Assembly: GCA_963582065.1 (NCBI GenBank)
Contig: CAUZRQ010000019.1
Coordinates: forward strand, 3,269 to 67,268
DNA from: UBA8437 sp963582065
GTDB taxonomy: Bacteria > Planctomycetota > Planctomycetia > Planctomycetales > Planctomycetaceae
DNA: 64,000 nucleotides
Direction of reading: 5' to 3'
Of this stretch, positions 18,693 through 25,725 are shown piece after piece; the stretch's first letter is position 1, and the number at the start of each line of letters is the position of its first letter. The position numbers and the translations under genes are program-made. Under the pieces are notes generated by a model. That model was not told the DNA's origin, searched no databases, and saw nothing but the letters and a program-made list of their open reading frames with translations.

Positions 18693-19088
18693 TCAGGGCG
18701 AGCCGCCGGTGGGACCGTCGTCCGAGTAGACCAGTGTCTTGAGCACCTTGAAGCCCAGCAAACCACACCGTTGCCGGGTGGCCGTCAACCGGACCTGAAG
18801 CAACTCGAGCATCTCGGGAGCACCGAATCCCTCGATCTCCTCCATCGTCTTCCCCTCGATGTGCTCGCAGAGAATCGAGGCGGCGGCCTGGCTGATCGCA
18901 CAACCCTCGCCGTCGAAATAGGCCTGCTGGATCCGCCGTTCTGAATCGATCTGCAGTTGCAGCTGCACCCGGTCACCGCACAAGGGGTTCCACTCGGTAT
19001 GAGTGCAACTGGGCGACTCGAGCTGGCCGCGGTGATACGGCGACTCGTAGTGGTCCAGGATCAACTCGTCGTACAGTTCGTCGCTCAC
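18693..19088 (-). CDS. sufU: SufU-type Fe-S assembly sulfurtransferase/scaffold
   Basis: This 131-residue protein carries the three IscU/SufU cysteines: C37 in NPLCGD (with D39), C63 in GEGCAISQAAASIL, and C108 in RQRCGLL. The spacing between the second and third Cys is the longer SufU type. SufU is a zinc-bound acceptor of persulfide sulfur from SufS, in the cytoplasm. The N-terminus (DELYDELILDHYESPYHRG) is standard. Its position immediately before sufS and after mrp makes a compact Fe-S biogenesis group; no sufBCD genes are in the window. Confidence 0.93.
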   Translation of the reverse strand: MSDELYDELILDHYESPYHRGQLESPSCTHTEWNPLCGDRVQLQLQIDSERRIQQAYFDGEGCAISQAAASILCEHIEGKTMEEIEGFGAPEMLELLQVRLTATRQRCGLLGFKVLKTLVYSDDGPTGGSP

Positions 19089-19220
19089 CGACGTCTCCCG
19101 TACTCAATCGCCCCGAAGACCTCCGCTGTCCACCCGCCGACGCCTCCTGCCAGCCTCCATTCTAGGAGTCCGCCCGGGTAACGCCAAGGCAGGTCGCAGA
19201 GTCCGCCGCACGCAGGCACG

Positions 19221-20273
19221 TCAGAGAATCTCGAGGTCAGGCAGTTGATTCCCCAAAGTCACCTGCCGGGCCACTTCGATAGCCACCCTCTGGCTGATCG
19301 CCACCAGTTGATCCCGAACCGGGCTGTCGTCTGCGATCAGCGAGCTGATCCTCCCCTCATCGCCACGGATTCTCACCTCCGGATCGGCCGGCAATTCCCC
19401 CAGCATCGGGATCCCCAGTTCCTCGGCCTTCGCCCGTGCACCACCGCGACCGAAGATATCGCCGGCCATGTTCTCGACCATCCCCAGTACGGGGATCTTG
19501 ACCTGGTTGAACATCGAGATGGCCTTCATCGCATCGAGCAGCGCAACCTTCTGTGGCGTGCAGACGATGACGGCTCCTGACAGGGAGAGCAGTTGCGAGA
19601 GAGTCAGGGCGACATCACCAGTTCCAGGCGGCATGTCGATGACCAGGTAGTCGAGTTCTCCCCAGTCGGTGGTCTGCAGGAACTGTGTCAGCGTGCGGTG
19701 CAATAACGGCCCCCGCCAGATCACCGCCTGGTCCTCCTCGATGTGAAATCCCATCGACATCAGCCGCAACCCGTCGACCTCCAACGGCTGAATTCGTTGC
19801 ACCGGTTCACCATCGGGTCCGGCCAGTTCAATGACCGATGGTTCGCCTTCGGCTCCCAGCAGGTGCGGCACGCTGGGCCCGTAGACATCGGCATCCATCA
19901 GGCCGACCCGGGCCCCGGAGTCCTTCAGGGCGAACGCCAACCCCGCGGCGACAGTGCTTTTGCCCACCCCCCCCTTGCCACTGCCGACGCAGATCACGTT
20001 GGCGATTTTCAGTCCGATTGTCCCCCCGGAGTTGGACCCGCGAACCGTTCGTTCGAGCGTCAACTGGACGTCGGCCCCGGCCACATCACGGACCAGTTCC
20101 TCGAATCTCTCCGGATGCGGATACGCGGTCGTCGGCAGTTCGATGGTCACCCGCAAGGCCCCGTCAACCGACTCGACAGACCGCACCATCCGCAGTTCAC
20201 CCAACGACCGTCCCAGTTCGGGATCGATGATCGACTCGATCTGCGCTCTCAATTCCGTGTCATTCATCGTCAA
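19221..20273 (-). CDS. Mrp/ApbC/NBP35-family P-loop ATPase (Fe-S carrier), no CxxC
   Basis: This 350-residue protein has an N-terminal MIP18/DUF59 domain (~residues 5-78) and an Mrp ATPase domain with a deviant Walker A, VGSGKGGVGKST (~96-107), plus YLVIDMPPGTGD. Mrp proteins carry and deliver Fe-S clusters. The CxxC that ligates the bridging [4Fe-4S] cluster in most Mrp proteins is absent: the segment MVENMAGDIFGRGGA, where it normally sits, is short and Cys-free. Cluster carriage may therefore differ or be lost. It lies 132 bases upstream of sufU and 33 bases after the receiver-like gene. Confidence 0.88.
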   Translation of the reverse strand: MTMNDTELRAQIESIIDPELGRSLGELRMVRSVESVDGALRVTIELPTTAYPHPERFEELVRDVAGADVQLTLERTVRGSNSGGTIGLKIANVICVGSGKGGVGKSTVAAGLAFALKDSGARVGLMDADVYGPSVPHLLGAEGEPSVIELAGPDGEPVQRIQPLEVDGLRLMSMGFHIEEDQAVIWRGPLLHRTLTQFLQTTDWGELDYLVIDMPPGTGDVALTLSQLLSLSGAVIVCTPQKVALLDAMKAISMFNQVKIPVLGMVENMAGDIFGRGGARAKAEELGIPMLGELPADPEVRIRGDEGRISSLIADDSPVRDQLVAISQRVAIEVARQVTLGNQLPDLEIL

Positions 20274-20306
20274 CCTGCACCTTGCTACCGGCCACCGCCG
20301 GAATCC

Positions 20307-20678
20307 TCATGCCGCCCATTTCAACACACGCCGACATATCGTCATCAACCGCGACGGATTGACCGGTTCGAACAGCACGGCGGTTGCGCCGAGTTCTCGT
20401 AGCGGCCATTCCAGGTCCACGGTTTCCGGCGGGCCGATCACCACAATCGGCCATGTCCGATCCCATCCCTCCAGCAGTCTCAACACTTCCGCCTGACCCA
20501 TGTCGAGGTCGGCCACCACCATCCCGTTTTGATTCTCATTCACCAGCTCGAAGACGTCCGCCAGGCTCGCGGCCGACTCGACCACACCGACCCGGTCGGT
20601 TCCGGCAGTTCGCGACCACTCGGTCTCGATCTCACCGCGAAACCGGGTGGACCGCTCGAGAACGATGATCGTCGACAC
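20307..20678 (-). CDS. Degenerate receiver-domain-like protein
   Basis: This 123-residue protein has an alternating beta/alpha pattern like a CheY receiver: strands STIIVLERS, GMVVADLDM, PIVVIGPP and ATAVLFEPVNP. The acidic pair after strand 1 is missing (LERS), and the Lys of the usual K-P motif is Glu (FEPVNP). An Asp remains at the phospho-acceptor strand (ADLDM). It therefore looks like a pseudo-receiver that may not be phosphorylated. The GTG at 20678 is preferred, with AGGGG 7 bases upstream; an ATG at 20738 is possible. No histidine kinase is nearby. Confidence 0.6.
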   Translation of the reverse strand: MSTIIVLERSTRFRGEIETEWSRTAGTDRVGVVESAASLADVFELVNENQNGMVVADLDMGQAEVLRLLEGWDRTWPIVVIGPPETVDLEWPLRELGATAVLFEPVNPSRLMTICRRVLKWAA

Positions 20679-20879
20679 GTCGCGGCCCCTGCTGGTCGGT
20701 AACCACCCCGGATGAGAATTTGATTCTAGAGACGACACCCGTGGCGGGCAATGAGCCGCGAATCTTGCCGTCGTCGCGGCGTGTCAGTAGGCTGCAACCC
20801 ACCGCGATGATCGCGGGCCGTCGGCTCGGTCATGGACACCGGGCACCAGTCTCCGGGTCGAACGAGTTGGACAATCCAG

Positions 20880-21374
20880 ATGACAGAACAGAACGCCGCG
20901 TTGATCAACATCCTGATGGGGAGCAAATCGGACTGGAGCACCATGCAGCACGCCCGCGACATGCTCGACCGGTTCGGCATCGCCAACGAGTGCCGGGTGC
21001 TCTCGGCACACCGTACGCCCGAAGAGACCACCGAATATGTCGGCGGAGCCGAAGCACGGGGTGTGCAGGTGATCATCGCGGCGGCCGGCGGAGCCGCTCA
21101 CCTGGCCGGCGTCTGTGCCGCGCATACCGTGCTGCCGGTTCTGGGCGTGCCGATGACCGGCTGGGCCACCGATGGACTCGATGCTCTGCTGGCCACAGTG
21201 CAGATGCCCCGGGGAATCCCGGTCGGCACCCTGGCCATCGGCAAGGCTGGAGCCGTCAACGCGGCGCTGCTGGCTATCGCCATCCTGGCCGTCAGCCGCC
21301 CGGAACTCCGGCAACAGATCAAGGACTACCGACGAGAACAGGCTGACGCCATCCTTGGCGAGACGCTCGAGTGA
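20880..21374 (+). CDS. purE: N5-carboxyaminoimidazole ribonucleotide mutase
   Basis: This 164-residue enzyme has the PurE class I motifs: ILMGSKSDWSTMQHA, CRVLSAHRTPEET (catalytic His region), AAAGGAAHLAGVCAAHT and MPRGIPVGTLAIGKAGAVNA. It rearranges N5-CAIR to CAIR in de novo purine synthesis, in the cytoplasm. The ATG at 20880 gives the family's usual short N-terminus and length (about 165); the frame is open to an ATG at 20832, which would add 16 unlikely residues. No purK is adjacent in the window. Confidence 0.93.
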   Translation: MTEQNAALINILMGSKSDWSTMQHARDMLDRFGIANECRVLSAHRTPEETTEYVGGAEARGVQVIIAAAGGAAHLAGVCAAHTVLPVLGVPMTGWATDGLDALLATVQMPRGIPVGTLAIGKAGAVNAALLAIAILAVSRPELRQQIKDYRREQADAILGETLE

Positions 21375-21461
21375 GCCCCTTCACCCGCCGCTGCCCCTTG
21401 ATGCGAAGACCGCCGTCAAGGCGGATCTCAGGGATGACGCGGCTCGAACCGGCAGCCGCGG

Positions 21462-22418
21462 ATGGGTGAGTCCCGGTCACACCGGCCTTCGCCCCGGGCG
21501 GGCTCCGCCGTGGCGATTGCCGCTGCCGCGATTTGCGTGGTGGGGTTGACGGTCCGCCTGAGTGTCCGGGACTCCCTGGACGCCTCGGGCGTCATCTACT
21601 ACGCCACGCCGTGGCCGGTGTTGGCGGCGCTGGTGATGATGGTGGCCGGAGGCCTGCGATTGCGGAATCGCTCGCGGTGGACCCGCCCGGTGGCCGCCGC
21701 CGGCCTGCTCTCGCTGGCCGCCTGGCTGATCCTGTCATACTCGACACCCCCGGCCACCGGGCCAAAGCCCCCGGCTCTGACCTGCCTGTCCTGGAACACC
21801 AATCACGGCCGTGCCGGTTGGAATCGGATTGCCGAGACCATCCGCAGCGAACCAGCCGACCTGGTCTGCCTGGTCGAAGCCGGACCGACCGAACCCGAAC
21901 ACGAACGGTTCTGGCAGTCCGCCTTCCCCGACCATGCCACCGGGGGACTCGGCAGCGGAATACTGGTGCTGGTCCGTAACGGCACCGTCCGCCAGGTTCG
22001 CTCGGGCTCAATTGAGGGCAACGCCCGGTATCGGCAATTCGAGGTTTCCTGCCGCGACCAACGGCTGACGGTGCTGGTTGTCGATGTCAGGAGCACCCCG
22101 TGGATTTCGAGACGGTCGGCTCTCGAAACACTCGTCCAGTTGATCAAACCGCTCGATGACCGACCTGTACTCATCACCGGCGACTTCAACACGCCGTCGG
22201 ACTCGGTCTGCTTCGACACCTGGCGGACGCCGCTGAACAACGCCTGGGAGGCCGCTGGCGACGGGTTTCGGCCCACCTGGCCCGTACCGCTGCCAGTGCT
22301 CGACCTCGACCAGTGCTGGGGCAATCAGCACGTGGGCTTCGTCCACTGCCGCAGCGGCTGGAGTTCGTGGTCGGATCACCGACCGTTGATCACCACATTC
22401 GCTGTCAATCGGCCGTAA
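21462..22418 (+). CDS. Membrane-anchored endonuclease/exonuclease/phosphatase (EEP) family protein
   Basis: This 318-residue protein has three hydrophobic N-terminal segments (~residues 15-35, 48-65, 72-92), then an EEP/DNase I-like domain. The motifs are LSWNTNHG (Asn), LVCLVEAG (catalytic Glu), VLITGDFNTPSDS (Asp/Asn), LDLDQCW and WSDHRPLI (terminal Asp-His). The substrate may be nucleic acid, phosphoinositide-like or another phosphodiester; it cannot be read. Its 3' end overlaps the OsmC-family gene on the other strand by 14 bases. It follows purE by 87 bases. Confidence 0.82.
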   Translation: MGESRSHRPSPRAGSAVAIAAAAICVVGLTVRLSVRDSLDASGVIYYATPWPVLAALVMMVAGGLRLRNRSRWTRPVAAAGLLSLAAWLILSYSTPPATGPKPPALTCLSWNTNHGRAGWNRIAETIRSEPADLVCLVEAGPTEPEHERFWQSAFPDHATGGLGSGILVLVRNGTVRQVRSGSIEGNARYRQFEVSCRDQRLTVLVVDVRSTPWISRRSALETLVQLIKPLDDRPVLITGDFNTPSDSVCFDTWRTPLNNAWEAAGDGFRPTWPVPLPVLDLDQCWGNQHVGFVHCRSGWSSWSDHRPLITTFAVNRP

Positions 22419-22893
22419 CGATCTCCAGGTCCCAACTGCACTCGATACAACCCCGGACCGACTGGTAAGCCGGACACTTTTCGGCGTACGACTCGAGCGC
22501 CCGGTCGATTGCATCTCGATCGACCTCCGCATCACCGGCCGCCACTGCCAGCCGATAGTGCAACCGGATCACCGTGATCCTCAGCACTTCATCGACCTCC
22601 GCTACGTCTCCCTCAACCGAAGCCGTCAACCTCTCGGACGTTGCAATTGACCGCGCCTCCAGCGCGGCAGCCAGGGTGCCGGTCAGTCACCCGGCCACGC
22701 CGGCAATCATGTGATCCAGTGTCGCCGGATACTCGGGTCCGGAGAACTCCCGCCCGTACTTCTCGGCGTAGAAGCTGCGGATTCCTCCGTGGATCCCGAA
22801 ATCGAGCACCCCGTCGAAGCCCTTGATCCGGGCCGTCCGATGTGGCCCATGCCGCTTGGTGATCTCGATCTGGCTAGTGTGCACGACACTCAT
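22405..22893 (-). CDS. OsmC-family peroxidase-like protein with in-frame TGA at the catalytic Cys (candidate selenoprotein)
   Basis: Read straight through one TGA, this is a 162-residue OsmC-fold protein. It starts MSVVHTSQIEITKRHG at 22893, with AAGGGA 6 bases upstream. Residues 62-77 read M-I-A-G-V-A-G-[TGA]-L-T-G-T-L-A-A-A, where OsmC/Ohr relatives have a conserved Cys at the TGA position (codon 69, bases 22687-22689). The frame continues unbroken for 93 codons with family-like sequence and the second conserved Cys in YAEKCPAYQ. Both halves are in the same frame, so this is not a frameshift. OsmC-like selenoproteins are a known family, and a SECIS-like hairpin follows. The alternative is a nonsense mutation. 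Family function is thiol-dependent peroxide reduction in the cytoplasm. Confidence 0.8.
22651..22689 (-). promoter_or_regulatory. Candidate bacterial SECIS element behind the in-frame TGA
   Basis: On the minus strand, the TGA at 22689-22687 is followed after 19 nt by CCGCGC (22667-22662), a five-base loop TGGAG (22661-22657), and GCGCGG (22656-22651). This is a perfect six-pair stem with a possible extra G-U pair at its base. Known bacterial SECIS hairpins have a short apical loop with a G in its first positions, about 16-37 nt after UGA, for SelB binding. Position, stem and GG-containing loop all fit. High GC alone can also produce hairpins, so this is supporting evidence only. Confidence 0.65.
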
Positions 22894-23071
22894 GACTGGT
22901 CCCTTCGGCAGGTCGGTGGAGTGAGTTTGAACCTCTCGCATTGTCGAAACACCGAGCCGACTGTCAAACCGCCACCCACCGCTTCGCCGTGGTCGGCTCG
23001 TTGACGACACCCCCGCGCGGAAACCACAATGCGTGAATGAAACGCACGAGGCCCCGTGGACGAGACCGACG

Positions 23072-23437
23072 ATGAGCGAAACGCAGACAGCAGCCAAGTA
23101 CCACCTGGTCGATTTCGCCGAGATCCCGGGCACCGAGTGTCCTTGCGGAACGGCCCGCCGTGCGTTCGCCGACATCGAGTCCTACCCGGGAACGATCCAC
23201 GTCACCGAGATCTCGGCCGATGCCAAGCTCCACTACCACAAGCGTCTGACCGAGACGTATTACTTCCTCGAGTGTGACGACGATGCGCAGATGCAGTTGG
23301 ACGACGAGTTGATCCCGGTGCGGCCGGGACAGTGCGTCATGATTCCGCCCGGCACGCGACACAGGGCGGTGGGAAAGATGAAGGTCCTGATCGTGGTCTT
23401 GCCGAAGTTCGACCCGGACGACGAGTGGCTGGACTAG
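23072..23437 (+). CDS. Cupin-domain protein
   Basis: This is a 121-residue single-domain cupin. The first metal-binding motif is HYHKRLTETYYFLE and the second is GQCVMIPPGTRHRAV, giving a His2-Glu-His type site. A Cys pair in GTECPCGTARRAF precedes the barrel and seems characteristic. Substrate and activity (isomerase, dioxygenase or sensor) are unknown. I use the ATG at 23072 (MSETQTAAKYH); an in-frame ATG at 23033 is possible. Its stop codon shares the bases CTAG with the stop of the convergent VWA gene. Confidence 0.8.
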   Translation: MSETQTAAKYHLVDFAEIPGTECPCGTARRAFADIESYPGTIHVTEISADAKLHYHKRLTETYYFLECDDDAQMQLDDELIPVRPGQCVMIPPGTRHRAVGKMKVLIVVLPKFDPDDEWLD

Positions 23438-25725
23438 ACCAGTCCACTGCGTTTTCTGAGAAACCACTCGAGCGACATCAGGCCGACGAACAGTCCCAGC
23501 ACGTACCAGTTGTCCCACAGGTCGATGACGTTGGCCTGCATCACCCCGGTCGCCGCCGGCTCGGCCGCCAGTTGTTCGATCGCTTCACCGAATTGCTCGG
23601 GGAGGAACCGGGCACCGCCGCTGAGTTGGGCAATCTGTTCGAGCAACCCGGGGTCGGCGGCGGGGTCGTCGAGTTCCAGGTCACGGGCGTTGACAAGGAA
23701 CCGTGCGCGGGCCGGCAGTCCGACTGACTGGCCGCCTCGGCTGGCGGTCACCTCGACCCAGTAATCCCCCGCCTCGGCCGTCTCGGCGAACCGAGACGAG
23801 AACGCCTCGACATCCCTGCGAGGCCTCAACTCCACCTTCCTCTGGCCCGGCGCCAGCACGCTGACCTGGAACTGGGCATCATCGATCGGCTGTCCCTGTT
23901 CATCGCGTGCCCCGAACCGCACCGGCACCTCGGCCGCGGCGTTGAACGAGCGTGGCTCGACCTGGACCCAGACCGGCTGGTCGGTGTCGTCTTCCTTGTG
24001 GGCCAGCCAGAAGATCATCTGCTGCCAGAACCGCTGGTGCACCTCGCGATGACCGAACTGGAACCAGAAGAAGGTCGAGTCGCCTGCGAAGGCGATCAGC
24101 CGACCCGTGCCGGTGTCGGTGGCAACCAGCAACGCGTTCCCATCGGGATCCCGCGCCAGCACGTCAACGAACTCGTTCTTCGGACGCAGCCGATTGGCCT
24201 TCTCCAGCGGCGGCAGAGCCTCCCAGCGAGCCCTGTTCACCTCGCCCGAATCGGCGATCCGCATGATGTAGTGAGCCAGCCCCGAATCGGTGGGGATCAC
24301 GCGGATGTCCTTCATCAGGTGCAGGTCGGTTTCGATCGGACCGTCCCCCTGCACTTCCGCGGCGTTCATGGCCACGGGCGTCAATTCGGCCAGCGGGGTC
24401 CCGGCGTAACCCCCGGCTCCGAACGCCTGAAAACCGCCCAGCATCAGCAACCCGGCCCCCTCACGAACCCGTGCCGCCAGGCTGGCCAGGTGCTGGCGAC
24501 CCAGTACGCTGGCCGGGACATCGCCGAGGATGTAGATGTCATGACGCCCGGGAGCAAACAACTCGGCGTCGAGCCGTGACGGCTCGACCCGTCGGCCCGG
24601 CCGCACGATGTGCGATTCGAGCTGGATCTTCTCCGAAGCCCGCAGCAACTGCACGCTGCGGAGTTCGGGTCGCAGACGATCGATGTAGGCGACTCGGATC
24701 CCACCACGGCGAACGGTGATCAACGACCGGCGGCGGTTGTTGGTCTGTCGGACCTCACCCTCGAGTGGTTCGGCTTCGACCGAGATCTTGAATTCTCCGG
24801 GACGGGTCGGCACGAACGACAACTCGACCTGGCGAACATCCTCGTTCTGGGTCGTGGTCATGCGGCGGATCGGCGAAGTGCGTCCGGTCGCTGGCGGCTG
24901 CACCATCAGGCCCGACTGGCCGATCGCCTTCCCGGTCCGGTCCTCAACCAGCAGGCGGACCCGGACGTCCTTCCCGGCTGCCCCGATCAGCCTCACCCGC
25001 GCACGGACGATCACCGCCTTGTTCTCGAACACCACGCGGTCCACCAGCAGGTCATCGACCGAGATGTCCAGCGAGTTGTCGCCGGCACCGGAGGCCCCGA
25101 AGGGTACGGTGAATACGCGAAGCCCCTGGTCTCCGAGCATCCGGGCCACGCGACGGGGATCGAGATCAAACGGGGAAACCGCTCGCTGGGCCCCATCCCC
25201 CATCAGGATCACGCCGCTGATCTGCTGGTTTCGGGCCTCCTCGAGCACCTTCTCGAGCACCGTACCCATTGCCGTCTGATCGCCGATGGTTTCCGAAGAG
25301 GGCGCCTGGTCCCGGTCGAGATCCAACGGCACGAGGTCCCGATCGAAATCGAAGAACCTCACCTCGGTGTTCTCGCCGATCTCTTCGAGCTGTGTCCGGA
25401 ACGCTCCGATCGTCTCGACCAATGCCGCCCGCCGTGTCTTGCCGCCGGCCGCATCGGGAATCTCCATGCTCCGCGTGCGATCCATCACCACCGCGAACAC
25501 TCGCGATCGGCTGTCGGGCTCGATCACCTGCAGGCTCGGTCGCAACATCGTGAACGCCAGCACCCCGACGACCGCCAGTCGCAGCAACAGAAGCAGCCGG
25601 CCGGTCTGGGGTGAAACCGCCCGCAGGTGGCGGCGATACGTCCGCACGATCAGCACCACGATCGCAACCAGGACCGCGACAACCAATCCCCAGTGCCAGA
25701 CGGGTGCCATGTCGAAACGGATCAT
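23434..25725 (-). CDS. VWA / glutamine-amidotransferase-like-domain membrane protein
   Basis: This 763-residue protein has two N-terminal membrane segments (WHWGLVVAVLVAIVVLIV and LLLLRLAVVGVLAFTMLRP), then a von Willebrand A-like domain (FAVVMDRTRSMEIPD, a MIDAS-like D-x-x-R-S motif with Thr-Arg in place of the usual D-x-S-x-S). A region with a GATase1-like fold follows (GHDIYILGDVP, GAGLLMLGGFQAFGAGGY), then Ig-like parts, and a last membrane helix near the C-terminus. Such proteins sit beside BatA-type proteins in Planctomycetes and probably assemble in the cytoplasmic membrane facing the periplasm. The start overlaps the BatA-type gene stop (ATGA). Confidence 0.8.
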   Translation of the reverse strand: MIRFDMAPVWHWGLVVAVLVAIVVLIVRTYRRHLRAVSPQTGRLLLLLRLAVVGVLAFTMLRPSLQVIEPDSRSRVFAVVMDRTRSMEIPDAAGGKTRRAALVETIGAFRTQLEEIGENTEVRFFDFDRDLVPLDLDRDQAPSSETIGDQTAMGTVLEKVLEEARNQQISGVILMGDGAQRAVSPFDLDPRRVARMLGDQGLRVFTVPFGASGAGDNSLDISVDDLLVDRVVFENKAVIVRARVRLIGAAGKDVRVRLLVEDRTGKAIGQSGLMVQPPATGRTSPIRRMTTTQNEDVRQVELSFVPTRPGEFKISVEAEPLEGEVRQTNNRRRSLITVRRGGIRVAYIDRLRPELRSVQLLRASEKIQLESHIVRPGRRVEPSRLDAELFAPGRHDIYILGDVPASVLGRQHLASLAARVREGAGLLMLGGFQAFGAGGYAGTPLAELTPVAMNAAEVQGDGPIETDLHLMKDIRVIPTDSGLAHYIMRIADSGEVNRARWEALPPLEKANRLRPKNEFVDVLARDPDGNALLVATDTGTGRLIAFAGDSTFFWFQFGHREVHQRFWQQMIFWLAHKEDDTDQPVWVQVEPRSFNAAAEVPVRFGARDEQGQPIDDAQFQVSVLAPGQRKVELRPRRDVEAFSSRFAETAEAGDYWVEVTASRGGQSVGLPARARFLVNARDLELDDPAADPGLLEQIAQLSGGARFLPEQFGEAIEQLAAEPAATGVMQANVIDLWDNWYVLGLFVGLMSLEWFLRKRSGLV

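Noticed and set aside
22630..22686. Simple frameshift explanation for the split OsmC gene
   Set aside because: Both halves are in the same frame with only one TGA between them, so no base gain or loss is needed.
22687..23175. 162-codon ORF starting upstream of the OsmC N-terminal half, ending at the TGA
   Set aside because: The part before 22893 overlaps the cupin gene and shows no protein-like sequence. The OsmC start at 22893 has its own ribosome-binding site, and the frame continues after the TGA.
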